This document shows, in pieces, positions 1-12,134 of a stretch of 64,000 nt of DNA (its first letter is position 1; each line of letters opens with the position of its first letter). This stretch comes from Micropterix aruncella (taxonomy: Eukaryota > Arthropoda > Insecta > Lepidoptera > Micropterigidae), in contig OX155980.1 of NCBI GenBank assembly GCA_944548615.1, positions 3,095,884 to 3,159,883 on the forward strand, read 5' to 3'. A program made the position numbers and the translations under genes. Below the pieces are notes generated by a model that saw nothing but the letters and a program-made list of their open reading frames with translations, ran no database searches and was not told the origin of the DNA.

Positions 1-26
1 CATGCATTTGAATGTATATGTATATG

Positions 27-28
<2 letters not shown>

Positions 29-57
<29 letters not shown>
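29..57. repeat. (AAAT)n microsatellite
   Basis: Seven tandem AAAT units. It may be the 3' tail of a plus-strand retroelement lying outside the window; nothing inside the window identifies it. Confidence 0.8.
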
Positions 58-96
58 GTTGACAGTGCCTAACGCTTCGTCAACGCTGGATTTTTA

Positions 97-560
97 TTGG
101 TCAAACCCTACAAAATTGACCCCGCCTATTTCTTCGCGTGTCCGCCCATTTCGAATATATTTTTGAGGTCTCATGTCGCCCTAATACAAATTATAAAAAG
201 TAGTGGACCGAAAATCGAGCCCTGGGGTACCCCAAATGTACCGATCCTGAGATTTGACTTGATACCTTTAATGTCCAACACTTGAGATCTCTTCTCTAAA
301 TAATATTTAGTACGAGTGTGCGCCCTGTTGCGAATACCGTATCTCTGCAGCTTTTCCAGTAGACGGTGACTTACCGAGCAAAACGCTTTTGATAGATCAC
401 AGAAACCTGCGAGAGGATTCTATGATTCATCCAATGCCTCCAGAATCGCTCCACCTTATGTGCAATTATGGCCATTGTCGTGGACATGGGTTTTCTGAAG
501 CGAAACTGAATGCTCGATATATTCTAAAGCTATCCAAGAATTAATCTAGATATCTAGTGA
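97..560 (-). pseudogene. Degenerate LINE reverse-transcriptase fragment
   Basis: Reverse-complement translation gives two adjoining RT signatures: a DLSKAF block and, after about 60 residues, GVPQGSIFGPLLF, the usual spacing of palm motifs A and B of non-LTR reverse transcriptases. Frameshifts and the missing FADD motif show it is dead. The Jockey/CR1 group is most likely from the motif wording. It is an old 3'-deleted remnant with no visible tail. Confidence 0.75.
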
Positions 561-579
561 GACGATTTTCTGTCCAAAC

Positions 580-1270
580 TTATTTATTTATTTATTTAAG
601 AATTAATTACTATGAAGCATTGATTAGCTTATAAAAATAACAGGAACCGAATGGCAAAACCTTAACCTTTTGCTTATTTGTTTCTGTCACCCAACTGGGA
701 CTAGCCCGTTCTAGGGTGGACAGGACTCCAATAGTACAATCAAGTTTGCTTGATTGCCTGGTTGCTTACAAATATACAAGTTTTAGTAAAAAGCTAATGA
801 CACTAAATTGCCCCAAAATGTGGTCTTCAAAATAAAATTAAAAAATAATAAAAAAACAAAAATAATAAAAGATGATATAATAAATAAAATTCAATTCCAT
901 TATTTAATCGGCAATAAATATCATATAAAATTCGATTAAATAAAATAAATAAAGTTATATGTGGGAAAAGAAAGAAACAGTCATTAATATTTATTAATAT
1001 AAAAATACCTAGTCTAAAAAGTATACTTCATTGTCAAAGTCAAATAATTTTTGGTAGTTAGTTCAATGTTAAAATATACTTAACATATATGTTTAAAAAT
1101 ATGTTAATAATTTGTGTACTTACCTAAGTTTTATTATACTATTATTTTTAACATGTGATGTATGGTTAGTCTGTCTTGATTCGATAACCATTTGTTTAAT
1201 TTATTTTTGAATTCCCTAAATGTCAAATTCATTTTTATTTCCATATTGATCAGATTGTAAAATCTCGGCG
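580..1270 (-). mobile_element. 5'-truncated LINE 3' end
   Basis: At about 1190-1270 the minus strand encodes a short RT C-terminal tail (FYNLINMEIKMNLTFREF and following), the F/WNxLP...F...F+xxL type ending common to Jockey/CR1-group ORF2. It is followed by an AT-rich 3' UTR and a (TAAA)n tail at 580-600. The rest of ORF2 is absent, as expected for a dead-on-arrival insertion. Confidence 0.65.
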
Positions 1271-2630
1271 CAATGAAAGAGTAATGTCTTTGTCAAAAAC
1301 TTTTACAGCTAGTTTTCTCCATTGCAACACATAACTAATTTACACGATGCTAACAACTCACAACTTTACACGTTCTCATAACAATTAATTAAGTACTGGG
1401 AAAGGACATTTTTTAAAAGTGTTTTCTTAATTTATAGGATATATAAAATTTCAACTTTTTTCGGGAGCAATCAAAAGCAATCGCTCACCGTAACTAAACT
1501 GCCATTTTTAAGACTTTTTGACATAAAAGGATGTGATATATTTCTGACATTGGCTCCTAGACTATAAGTAGTGTAGTGTACTGCCTTGTGGCGGATGCCC
1601 GATACTGATATTCATAGTATGTATAATGAAGTTAGAGGGCATTCGGCGCGGCGGCAGGGTGGGTTAATGTCTGTGAAGCTAGACAGTCCCAAATCGACAA
1701 TATAAAATTTCTGGATGCATATTGTTTGAATTAATTTGTCGTTGGTTTACACCCCAATATATACAAAATAATTCGAGTTTTTTCGATAGCTATAGGTACC
1801 TATATATACATTCACTAGGTTTTAAAAATCAATAAAAAAATGTTTTGGAACGATCGCAAAGTAAATATTAAATTTAATCAGTATATGGATACAGTGAATT
1901 TGCGGCAGTAAGCAGCTAAATTAATAATTACAATGACTAAATCTTAATGATTTTCTTTGTTATGTGTTTAATTATGTATATGTATTCTCTTGTAATTTCT
2001 TTTCCTATTTTCTTTGTATTTTCTTGCGTTTTCTCTAGTCTAATTAAATTTCTTAGTGTTTTCTAACATTTCTTAAGTTTTTTATGTTATATTTACGATT
2101 TTAAAAAATAGTTGATCACCGTTACTATTTCAATATTTTCGTACCTCTTAAGAGATTATTGAAAGTACTGACGACTTTTTTATACCTCCAATCGACTACC
2201 TAAATATAATTTTTTTGCAATTACTTTTTAAAAATTTCGTGACAATTTTTTTTGTACTATTTAAATGTTACTTTTGACTATTGAAATAATATATGTTACT
2301 ATTTTCATTTTCATTTTGTGATTACATATAGATATATTTTATCTTATTTTATTATTAGTTCTCAAATCATTATTTCTCAAATCGAATCCCATCTCTAAAG
2401 TTATTTAACTGCTTCTTACCTACATACATATCTAATGTATATATTTGCTATATCTATTGTACAAGCAGGTACCTGAAAGTTGATGTCAGAGATATACCTA
2501 GCGCTGAATTTCGATAATATTGCATATTGAAGATACGGTCGAATTAAAAATCAATCAATTTCCATTGGGACGGCTACTTTAAATTAGAATTCTAATTGGT
2601 ATCAAATGAAACTTCAAAATATTTAACTAC
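1271..2630. other. AT-rich stretch, nothing recognised
   Basis: No coding signal, tRNA or transposon motif was recognised. The region is low-complexity AT-rich sequence with short T runs, and 1560-1690 is slightly richer in GC. Confidence 0.5.
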
Positions 2631-2631
2631 G

Positions 2632-3680
2632 GGTGACTTTCACCAACCGGCCTGTTACCTTCTCCTAACCGTCGTTAGCTAACTACGATAAACAATTTAA
2701 CAGCCGGTTAAATTGTGTCGGCTTACACCAACTATTTGGACACGCCGGTTAATTAACGGCCCGGTCGGAGTCCGCAAAATTAATTTTTGAGCGTAAGAAC
2801 ATAACTATAGACCCAACTGAGATCGCGATCGCTCGCCTCAGTACAGTCAATCACAGCACAGTTCAGAATGGCGGATTAGTGGTTTTTAGCTGATCAACTG
2901 CCAAACTGCCAAACGCTTTTGTTCGAGTTCTCGCGTCCGCCTCTTTTCGCCCGTTTTGCAGTTTTTCTGGTCTTTTCAGTTTTTTTCCATTTTTGACCAA
3001 CGGCATACCATTTTTGATTGATAACAACGGATTTGAATTGACTTGAATTGACATTTTCCTCTTTTAACGAACCGGCACTCGAACTTTGATTCGTTACTTG
3101 GCTTGATGCATTTGCCTCAATATACATTATGATCTCCTCATCATTATCAGACATGGCCCAGTGGTGCCATAGTGGTTAGGTCACCTGATCTTACATTGTA
3201 AGGTTCCGGGTTCGATTCCCGGCTGGGACACCATTTTCCGTTGAGATCAAATTAACGGAATTGCATTTTCAATTCTGTCGATCGAATGCAATAACAAGAC
3301 ACACACTTACAGACATGTTACACGCACACATACATATAACACTTCATAGTAGTTGGTTGGTTGTAAGAGATTGTCATCCCATTTTCACAATAAAGTGTGT
3401 AAACAAACAAACAAACAAACGAAAAAAACGAAACTAAGCGTAAAAACTACGGCGATGCGATTAAATCTAACCTCGAAAATTGATAGCTAGCGTTTGACAG
3501 TTCTCTTGCTAACGGCTGGATAAAGGCGCTAACCGGGCACCAGGGCTCAGTTAGGCAATTTAACTACAGTTAGCTTAGCAAAGTATATTGCGGGTGTAGA
3601 GCAGTTTCGAGTATTTAACTGTGGTTAGACTATTTAAACACGGTTATCTATCTTAACAGAGCTTGGTGCCTTAGTCGCCC
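2632..3680. mobile_element. Candidate DNA transposon interrupted by a SINE
   Basis: The left end (GGGTGACTTTCACCAACC) and the reverse complement of the right end (GGGCGACTAAGGCACCAA) resemble each other. Both flanks carry many dispersed CGGTTA/TTAAC motifs in opposite orientation. This subterminal pattern recalls PIF/Harbinger-like elements. A minus-strand reading frame at 2894-3154 is rich in Lys/Arg and ends at the SINE insertion. No transposase domain could be assigned, and the terminal repeats match only about 70 percent. Confidence 0.35.
3155..3420 (+). mobile_element. tRNA-derived SINE, copy 1
   Basis: The 5' head (3155-3232) is tRNA-like: an A-box-like TAGTGGTTAGG, a perfect B box GGTTCGATTCC and complementary CCCAG/CTGGG acceptor arms. 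It is followed by an unrelated body and an (AAAC)n tail. A second copy at 11709-11926 shares head, body and tail, which shows this is a SINE family and not a tRNA gene. Pol III transcription from the internal boxes is expected for the class. Confidence 0.85.
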
Positions 3681-4973
3681 TAAGAGGTAACCAAACGTTG
3701 AAAATGGATGAAGTCTAAGCAAACGATTGAAATTGAGCAATTACCTCAGTAATTGCTACATTAACCGTTTATAGTAAAGTATATAAAAATCTCAAAGTTA
3801 GCCCCGATCTATATGAGTGTTGCAAAACTATATGCGGTAAACAAACGATGATGAGAATTAAACAAATAATAAACAAGCGATTTTAATAGAGAAAAAATCA
3901 AATTTCGATTGGGGATGGGCAAACTTGACGGACGTGGCGGGACAGGCGGCGTCGCGTCGTGGCAAAATTAAAAGCGCCTTTGTAAAATCAACGTTCAATG
4001 CACGAACAGCGTTATGCCGCGCGGTTACAGGTCCACTTTGAGGCAGTAAATTGCACAGCGGTAAAATAATTAGTTTACACATAAAAAGGTGAAAAAAAAC
4101 ACAAAGAAATCACTAAAGATGCAATCTTTTTGACTCATATTCTGTCTGGGGAATCTCAATTTAAAAATATTGCTTTTTAAGATAAATGATGTGAAAGCTC
4201 GTTTTTAGAGCTTCTAAATATTCCGGATCAAATTATTGAAGTATCGGTTTACACGCCCATTATTAAGGCAAAGTGAAAATTATTTATTTATTTATTTTAT
4301 TTTCGGGAAACATACAGCGCTTCATTAATTATATTCTAATTATTCTAATACAGTGTTTCGCTGGCCGATTAATTGTTTCCTACATTATTTTGTGTAGAAA
4401 TGCAAAAGACACTTCCCGGGAGGGCGATATAAGCATTCTTACAAATGATTCTAACATAAATTATATATGGATAGGTAGCCAAACATATATCTGCAATATC
4501 ATTTGTTATATGCAGTGAAAAACATATATACGAAATTTGGTAAAAATGCCCAAAAAGGCTTTTCCTGTTAAGACCCTGTGAGGATCATAATAATCGCTAT
4601 AAATAAACAAAATTAAAAATCTTTCTTTAATGTCTCAGTGAATCTCCCTAAACTGGCCTAAATTTGTTGCTTCGTGCTGAGTAACTACATACTTTGTGCT
4701 AGATCATACGAACTCTTGGCGTAGTCATCGTCCCGCACAAATGTCAGACGGATGGCATCAGTGACAAGATCGCCCGAAGCATGAATCACCTTATTGCGCT
4801 ACCTATTGACGAAACTATCAGTTTTAGAATAATTATGGCAAATAAGTCACAATAGCTAAGAGGTATATATCCTATTATAGAGGTATATATCCACAATTAT
4901 AGCTTAGAGGTATATATCTATTAGCCAATAAATATCTATTGGGTTTATTTTTTACTACTAAATTATTTAAGTA
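3681..4973. other. Unassigned, possible LINE 3' UTR pieces
   Basis: No gene is recognised. The (TTTA)-rich start near 4280 followed by 'cgggaaac' resembles the reverse complement of LINE 3' ends seen elsewhere, for example near 34280. At 4690-4800 the minus strand has a short open stretch without identifiable homology. Confidence 0.35.
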
Positions 4974-5697
4974 CTAGCTGACCCGTGCCCTCTTCGTTGG
5001 GCGGTAAAACTTTTTACTTGTGATGAAATTATGAGGGTGGTTCGGTTAGTACTGAGTGCTATGGTTTATTTCCTGACTGCCAAAAGAAGGGTTATATTTT
5101 TACTGCATATGTATGTATGTAGTTGCATGCCAATTTGACTATATTACCGTTATTTGTGGGTGTCTTCTTGTGAGTGTCTTATTTGTGAGTGTCTTATCTC
5201 TTTAACCATTTATGCAGTAAAAGGGAAAAATCTTTTTTTTAAACACTTGAGACGATAAATTTACTTATTTTGATATGAATCCATAATTGTTGATATATGA
5301 CCAAAAAACATGACCTAACGATTTAAATTATTTTTTTAATATAAAAAACTACTTTTTGTGACCTAAATATAAAATTTAGACATTTGGTGACGCTGGCTTT
5401 TTTGTAGGCATTACCAAGCTCTACAACTTTTCTCTAGAACTCAATCATATATCTCTCATCTTTAAAGCAGCGTTCGTAAGAAACGTTTTCATTCGACCGT
5501 TTTTTCTCCGACTTAATCCAACTACCATGAAAAAGTCTTTTCATTTTTTCGGATTTATATATAGCTTATGACACACATAAATAACGTGGCTATCTACTGG
5601 TAAAAGAATTTTCAAAATCGGTTCAGTAGATCCAGAGATTACTTACTACAACCTCACAAACTATACCTCTTTATAATATTAGTATTGATATGGTACT
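4974..5697 (+). repeat. Dispersed ~720-bp repeat 'CTAGCTGACCCG', copy 1
   Basis: The stretch from CTAGCTGACCCGTG to about 5610 recurs as the reverse complement at 46342-46984. This copy ends with 'cctctttataatattagtatt', a terminal phrase common in insect dispersed elements. No long ORF is present. It is probably a non-autonomous transposon; its class, perhaps Helitron-like, cannot be decided here. Confidence 0.7.
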
Positions 5698-5702
5698 ATT
5701 AT

Positions 5703-6256
5703 AAAGGGTCCGCCAAATAACTTTTTTTTTTTGAAAATGCTATAAAAAAAAACTACTGAATATTTTTTCAAATTTCTTTTTTTATTTGAAAGTACAATCC
5801 CTCCGGTTAATGATGGAAAATAATTTCATTCAAATGGCTGCCTCGGCTGGCCATGCAGTAGCCTACACGATGGGTCCAATTTTTAAGTACATTATCGATT
5901 GTGTGCAGCTGTATTTCACCAATGGCTTCACGAATATTGTCCTTTCAAGCGTCAATTGTCTCTGGTTTGTCGGCGTAACACTTATCTTTGACGGCACCCC
6001 ACAAAAAGTAGTCCAACGGTGTCAAATCGCAGCTCCGAGGTGGCCAAACGACATCAGCTCTGCGGCTGATAATGCGATTTTCAAAAACAGGGCGCAAAAC
6101 ATCAAGTGTAGCGTTGGCTGTGTGGCACGTAGCGCCGTCCTGTTGAAACCAAATGTTGCCAATATCCTCCTCTTCAATTTCTGTTAAGGAGGAGTAGGAG
6201 ATAAGGAGGAGTAGGAGGGGAAAGGAAATCGATACCCGAGCATCGCCGGGTAACAT
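5703..6256 (-). pseudogene. mariner/Tc1-type transposase, 3' fragment
   Basis: The minus-strand reading shows WFQQDGATCHTA and WPPRSCDLTPLDYFLW, the second and third acidic catalytic regions of an IS630/Tc1/mariner transposase. After a frameshift near 5945 come the C-terminal residues GYCMASRGSHLNE. The N-terminal DNA-binding half is missing. The left boundary, next to a TA, starts AAAGGGTCCGCCAAATAAC, a plausible terminal repeat. This is a broken copy. Confidence 0.8.
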
Positions 6257-6479
6257 TCCACTAGTAGGTACACTATATTGTCAATAATATTGTTTGTATT
6301 TTTTTTTTTTAAGAAAACCAACAGCTAATTATACGTTAACAAAAAGAGGAGTAGGATAACAGAGAGCCAATTAAAGGTTTTCACGTTTAAGTAAAGTTGT
6401 AGAAACATATGTGACCTTTCAATTAATGCTATCGATTAAAAATACATCAAAAATTATTCAACAATTAATGCTAAAGAAT

Positions 6480-6690
6480 TCACTGTTCAGCTGCTGCCTA
6501 GCTGAGTTTATACTCGTACAGAATAGATCAAAGTCAAAGTCGTTTAATCAAATCATTGAAATTGTCACATGTTCGCCACAGAAATGCATTTTGCCTATAG
6601 TTGGTACCAGCATGAGGAACATGAAGAGCAAGGTTAAATCTATTGAGTTTGGAAGGAATACGGAGATTAATTTTATTTAGTAAGTAGCAT
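6480..6690 (-). pseudogene. LINE RT C-terminal fragment
   Basis: The minus-strand reading gives RIPSKLNRFNLALHVPHAG and then NYRQNAFLWRTC. It resembles the fragment at 34752-35021, which has NYAQNAFLYKAC. Both are ORF2 C-terminal tails of one LINE family, truncated upstream. Confidence 0.6.
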
Positions 6691-7311
6691 TGTGAGTGAT
6701 AAATGAATTATTAAATATTAAACAATGGAATTAGTACGATCAGAGTAGGCAGACGATATAGGCGAGCATAGCTGACTAGTGAAAATGCAGTATGGAAACC
6801 GGTATCTGACGTGATCATCCTGCGCGTGTGAACGGCGAGTGAGCGGGGCAGCGGCGAAAGCAAGGGTTACAAACATTTTTATACTGAGAAGGAATGAAGC
6901 GGGTGTATATAACACTATTTCTAAGCAATTCGATACATTTTATTACAGTTATTAACATTTTCTTTATAAAACGTACTTTTCATAGGTTCGGCAACCTAAT
7001 AATGTTGCGGAGAGCGTAGTGCGTTATGAGAAAGGGGTTTGGGGACGGTCGCGGTGGGCACGAGCGTCGACCGCGCGAAATGATTTCTACTGCGGCATTC
7101 GAGGCTCGTGAAAAAAGTGCACGTGAAGTGGCCGACGATCACACCTCTGCACGTGAAACGACCGAGGAGACTTTCACACGCAGAAGACGCCAAAGACCCG
7201 CCCGTACAGCCGGACAACGACGCCACAAGCCGACGTTTGGCGGCGTTCTTTTTGACGCCTCCTCACTGCAGGCGAAGCACATTCCAGCTGAACGATTATA
7301 ATCATTGTGCT
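6691..7311. other. Unassigned, with a GC-richer open stretch
   Basis: Position 7026-7301 is clearly more GC-rich than its surroundings and open in two plus frames. If array 1 is removed at its TSD, the frame ending at 7325 continues with 11650-11710. No domain was recognised, so it could be a dead transposon ORF or a host exon. Confidence 0.3.
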
Positions 7312-7325
7312 ATTGACCGATACCA

Positions 7326-7462
7326 ACTTGGGTTGTCGACTACAGCGGGCGAGCCCGTCACCTCAGGAAGTTTTAACGATTAGTCGTTCTAACTCCCTGG
7401 AAGTGAGCGCAGAAGACTTGGGGTCGAAACGGTCCACCGTCTAGCTACGCCACGAGCCCGTG
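7326..7462 (-). repeat. AB array 1: host copy, 3' end of module B
   Basis: This is the 3' terminal ~137 bp of an AB element in minus orientation (ends GTCGACAACCCAAG on the minus strand), with the two terminal stem-loops. Its left flank TGACCGATACCA matches, with mismatches, the flank of the module A at 11424-11635. The two pieces therefore look like the ends of one resident copy that later insertions split. Confidence 0.75.
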
Positions 7463-7475
7463 ACTACTAAAACAG

Positions 7476-9588
7476 TTAAGAGTTTCAAGGCGATAGGTGA
7501 GGGTAGCAAACCCCGCCCACCGCCCGGGCAGTTATAACGACGAGGGTCGTCTTGTCTGCCCGGGATGTCGTGCTACGACAACCCTGCGCGTACCAGAAGG
7601 GTAGAACGCGCAGGGGGTGAAATAGGGTAAACCACCCCCCCCGTACCGCCCCGAGAACCCATTTATTTAAAATAAAAGATATTTACAAAAATAATACTAA
7701 ATTTACCATATTCACAATAGAAAAGAAAAAAAAAACAACAAATATCACAAATTTAGGGCCGGTGAGCGGGGTAGAGGACGCATCAGAAACGATGATGGTG
7801 GAGGCGCACGGTCCGTGGGCAGGTCTCGGAGCAGCCACGGGGGGGAGGAATCCCTGGATCCTGCAAAGAACGAAACGCCCCTCGGGGCGGTAAAGAGACG
7901 GACACAAAGACGGGCACTTCGGGCTGGAAGTAGCCGCCGAATCACGCCACCAAGGAAGAGGGTACCCCCTGGGGGGTATCCCGAGGCCTCATGCTTTCCC
8001 AAGAAGCCACCCAGTGCTCCACAAACTCGCCAAACGACTGGAAGCAGCTCCTACAACTGACCAGATCCGGGTACCAAATCGGAGAGCGCCCAACGCACGC
8101 GGCCACTGCATCCATCAACTTCTCCCGTGCAGCCGCTAGAATTGGGCAAGACCAAATTACGTGTTCCGCAGTTTGGCGACCATACCCTCAGGCGCACCGG
8201 GGGTCATCGGCAAGTCCAAAGTCAAATAGTTTGGCTCTGAACTCTCCGTGGCCCCCAACCAGCTGCGTGGTATGGTGGTCGAACCGCAGAAACGAATTTG
8301 CCATCCGCACTGCGACGGACGGGAAAAAGCAATGGGTGAGGCGGCCAGTACCCCCGGCGTCCCATCTAGCCTGCCAGACACGCAAGGACTCCACCCGAAT
8401 CAGGCGGGCAAACTCCCCAGCTCGGTGCGCCACCGGGTCGATCGACAGGCCATGAAGGACTACCGGCTCGCCCCGGCGGTACCGCGACAACGCTGCACGC
8501 TCCAGAATCTCCAGGTCAATCGGCAGAACGCCAGCGATGACGGGTAACGCAAGAGTGGACGTCGTTCTGTACGCCCCGGTCAGGGCCACGAGAGGGATGC
8601 GCTGTCCGCGCAGCAGCGCGACACGCGTCGCCTCAGGAACAGCAGACTCTGTCCAAGCGCGTGCGGCATAAGTCGCACGCGGGACGAAGACGCCCTTATA
8701 GATAGTCATGACCGCCGGGAAACGAATTCCCCAGTCGGCCCGACTCACTCCGCGGAGCGCAAAGAATAGATCCCGGGATTTTTCGGCTGTAATCTTTGCG
8801 TGCGAAAGAAAGGAAAGGGAAGCCGTAAGCGTCACCCCCAGGTATCGAACGGTGGCCGGGAAGGATACCGGGCGACCGTTCATCCTGATGACAGGGTTCC
8901 GCTTAAGATGTCCCTTCAGGAGAAGCGCCTGAGTTTTCGTCGGAGAGAAGGTGAGTCTGTTTCGCTGTCCCCATAAGAGGATCAGGTCCAGCGAGTCAGC
9001 CACCCTTCTCTCGACCTCTGCGCGACTCCTGCCGCCCACCAGGAGAAGAGCGTCGTCTGCATAAGCGCTGACGGTGCACCCCTCCGGGTAAGGTAGACCG
9101 AGGAAATCATCAAAGAGAATGTTCCAAAGGCTAGGACCCAACACTGACCCCTGTGGACAGCCCATGGTCGGGGTTTTGGTGACGCTGGTCGGGCCGTACC
9201 TCAGAGTGACAGATCTGTCTGAAAAGTAGCTCCTCACTACTTTCAACAAATTGTTCGGGCACAGGCGGGCGCGAAGCTTGCATATAAGCATCGGCCACCA
9301 CGCGTTGTCGAATGCACCGGAGATATCCAAAAATACGCCTACCACGTAGCGGCCGTCGTAGTTGCGGACCCAGTTCTTCGCAAACAGGATGGCGTCCTCC
9401 GTGCTTTTCCCTCGGGTAAATCCAAACTGACGCTCGTTCTGGGGAGACAGAGTCCTCTCCAGCCGTTCGCGCACAAGCACTTCTAGCACCTTACCCATTA
9501 TGGGAAGGAGCGTGATGGGCCTGTACGCTTTCGGATCCGAGCGCGGCTTGTCGTTACCTTTGGGAATCACCCGCAGTACTAAAACAGC
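7476..9588 (-). mobile_element. 5'-truncated R1-clade LINE
   Basis: A 2.1-kb non-LTR retrotransposon piece lies between a perfect 13-bp duplication ACTACTAAAACAG (7463-7475 and 9589-9601). It holds the RT and C-terminal zinc region of an R1-clade ORF2, then a ~500-bp 3' UTR with an AT-rich block (7650-7760) and a GC-rich inverted-repeat block (7490-7630). The 3' end joins the duplication without a poly(A). The endonuclease half and ORF1 are missing. Confidence 0.85.
7990..9588 (-). pseudogene. R1-clade ORF2 remnant: RT and zinc finger
   Basis: Visible RT motifs in order: KAYRPITLLP near the truncated start, QFGFTRGKST, FLDISGAFDNAWWP (motif A), MGCPQGSVLGPSLWN (motif B) and AYADDALLLVGG (catalytic YADD, about residue 170 from 9570). 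The GAFDNAWWP wording is typical of R1-clade elements. Near the C-terminus the HGEFRAKLFDFGL...CA block leads into the R1-type CCHC motif. There, around 8188, a TGA stands where a cysteine codon is expected, and the same frame then continues with TAEHVIWSCP. One nonsense mutation plus 5' truncation make this copy dead. Confidence 0.85.
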
Positions 9589-9601
9589 ACTACTAAAACA
9601 G

Positions 9602-10045
9602 TCGGGGGAGTCTGGAAGCAGTACTGTTTCCTATAGAGCGGGGGTGGCTGCGGACCTTACGGCGACTGCTCTTGAAATGACCATCGGCCATCCGATCCTG
9701 GGTGAATAGCCGGGCAAAGGACGCTGTGGTTCGCGATAGATTCGATAAACACCGTTTCACCGCTTCGTAAGGGAGAGGACCGCGCAAGCGACCTCGAACT
9801 CGTAACCAATCGAGAGACCGGAGTAATCTGGTCACAATTGGAAGTAAGGGCGTGAGTGTCGGCCCGCCGGGTAACATTCCTGGCTATCTCGCGGTTAAGG
9901 AGTTGGTCTCTTACGGGTTTTGGCGTAGCTAGACGTCGGATTTGTAATGTCCAAAGTCTTCTACGCTCACTGACCGGTCGATAGAACGATGAATCGTTAA
10001 AACGTCCTGCGGTGACGGGTTCGCCCGTTGTGGTTGACATCTCAA
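9602..10045 (+). repeat. AB array 1: module B, plus orientation
   Basis: The segment starts at the A/B junction (TCGGGGGAGTCTGG) and ends GGTTGACATCTCAAC. It is followed by ATGTTAGTCATCAG, a mutated copy of the junction duplication. Its own module A is missing, so this is a damaged or truncated insert. Confidence 0.7.
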
Positions 10046-10059
10046 CATGTTAGTCATCA

Positions 10060-10725
10060 GGGAGCTAATGGGCCCATGATGAGGTGGCCACGATGACCCA
10101 TGTGTTCAGGGTCGGTCACACTTACGGGTCAACACCCATCCGACGGCCTCCACGCACGGGGTGCGAACCTGGGTAGGACACTGGGTCAATTAGTCTCCCC
10201 TGGGAATCAAACCTCTGGCGCTCCTGGACGGTCTGCGCACCGAGCGGCGCAAGCCAATCGATTGTGTTCTCCGACTAACAGTCGGGGGAGTCTGGGAACT
10301 GTATTGTTTCCTATAGAGCGGGGGTGGTTGGCTACCTTACGGCGACTGCTCTTGAAATGACCATTGGCCATCCGATCCTGGGTGAACAGCCGGGCAAAGG
10401 ACGCCTTGGTCCGCGATAGATTCGGTATTCACCGTTTCACCGCTTCGTAAGGGAGAGGACCGCGCAAGCGACCTCGAACTCGGAACCAATCGAGAGACCG
10501 GAGAAATCTGGTCACAATTGGAAGTGAGGGCGCAAGTATCTCGAGCCCGCCGGGTTTATTCCTGGCTAACTCGCGGTAAGGCGTTGGACTCTCACGGGTT
10601 GTGACGTAGCTAGACGTTGGATTGTATTGTCCAAAGTCTTCTACGCTCACTGCAGGGCGATAGAACGAATAATCGTTAAAACGTCCTGTGGTGACGGGCT
10701 CGCCCGTTGTAGTTGACACCGCAAG
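10060..10725 (+). mobile_element. AB array 1: full AB insert 1
   Basis: A complete AB element: 5' GGGAGCTAATGGGCCC, module A to about 10270, uninterrupted junction CTCCGACTAACA, then module B ending GTTGACACCGCAAG. It is bounded on the right by ATGTTAGTCAGAGTG (10726-10740). Its orientation is opposite to the host pieces at 7326 and 11424. The reading frames inside are not conserved between copies, so it appears non-coding. Confidence 0.85.
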
Positions 10726-10740
10726 ATGTTAGTCAGAGTG

Positions 10741-11408
10741 GGAGCTAACGGGCCCATGATGAGTTGGCCACGATGACCCATGTGTTCAGGGTCGGTCACA
10801 CTCACGGGTCAACACCCATCCGACGGCCTCCACGCACGGGGTGCGAACCTGGGTAGGACTCTGGTCAGCGAACCAGTTTCCCCTGGGAATCAAACCTCTG
10901 GCGCTCCTGGACGGTCTGCGCACCGTGCGGCGCAAGCCAATCGATTGTGCACTCCGACTAACAGTCGGGGGAGTCTGGGAACTGTATTGTTTCCTATAGA
11001 GCGGGGGTGGTGGCGTACCTTACGGCGGCTGCTCTTCAAATGACCATTGGCCATCCGATCCCGGTTCAGAGCCGGGCAAAGGACGCCTTGGTCCGCGATA
11101 GATTCGGTATACACCGTTTCACCGCATCGTAAGGGAGAGGCCCGCGCAAGCGACCTCGAACTCGGAACCAATCGAGAGACCGGAGAAATCTGGTCACAAT
11201 TGGAAGTAAGGGCGCGAGTGTCTCGAGCCGCCAAGAAGTAATTCCTGGCTTTCTCGCGGTAAGGAGTTGGTCTCTTACGGGTTGTGGAGTAGCTAGACGT
11301 CGGATTGTTATGTCCAAAGTCTTCTACGCTCACTGCAGGTCGATAGAACGACGAATCGTTAAAACGTCCTGTGGTGACGGGCTCGCCCGTTGTAGTTGAC
11401 AACTCAAT
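10741..11408 (+). mobile_element. AB array 1: full AB insert 2
   Basis: A complete element between identical 15-bp duplications ATGTTAGTCAGAGTG (10726-10740 and 11409-11423). The duplicated sequence is the reverse complement of the element's own A/B junction, so this copy landed inside another AB copy. Its own junction is intact. Confidence 0.9.
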
Positions 11409-11423
11409 ATGTTAGTCAGAGTG

Positions 11424-11635
11424 CACAGTCGATTGGGTTACGCCGCACGATGCGCAGACCGTCCAGGAGCGCCAGAAGGTTGATTCCCAGGGGAAACTGA
11501 CCATAATGCCAGAGTCCTACCCAGGCTCGCACTTCATGCGTGGAGGCCGTCGGATAGGTGTTGACCCGTGAGTGTGACCAACCCTGAACAGAATGGGTCT
11601 TCGTGGCCAACTCAGCAAGGGCCCATTAACTCCCC
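11424..11635 (-). repeat. AB array 1: host copy, module A
   Basis: Module A in minus orientation, running from the junction (TGCACAGTCGATTGG) to its 5' end GGGCCCATTAACTCCCC. It is followed by a sequence containing CGATACCA (11642-11649), which matches the left flank of the array at 7318-7325. It is read as the other half of the split host copy. Confidence 0.75.
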
Positions 11636-11708
11636 AGTGGACGATACCAGTGCGTAATGATGCATGCCAGACAGCACCTAACTGAAACTGCAACTAATCC
11701 TGACATAC

Positions 11709-11926
11709 GGCCCGGTGGCATAGTGGTTAGGTTGCCGGGTTCGATTCCCGGCTGGGTCACCATTTTCCGTTGGGATCAAATAATAAGACACACACTTACA
11801 GACATGTTACACGCACACATACATATAACACGTCATAGTAGGGTTGGTTGTAAGAGATTCTCATATGGCAATAAAACCACCCATTGTGACATTTTCACAA
11901 TAAAAAGTATAAACAAACAAACAAAC
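11709..11926 (+). mobile_element. tRNA-derived SINE, copy 2
   Basis: Same family as 3155-3420. The anticodon-arm region of the tRNA-like head and about 40 bp of the body are deleted. The B box GGTTCGATTCC, the body and the (AAAC)n tail are retained. It is probably an older or internally deleted copy. Confidence 0.85.
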
Positions 11927-12134
11927 ATTCACTTTCACCATATCCGCGGCACAGTATACCAACCAGTATGTTTACTCTCGGGCTACAGGGCAATGCGGGA
12001 AGAGGGTGCCAGGAATGTGGGCAAAGGGGTACGTCTCTACGAACGCCTTTGGTTAGCGTTACGCGCAGGTAAAGGCTGGAGACAATTTCGAACGTTTGAA
12101 TATCCGCGTGGGCCAATTAGCGTGACGTATTTGC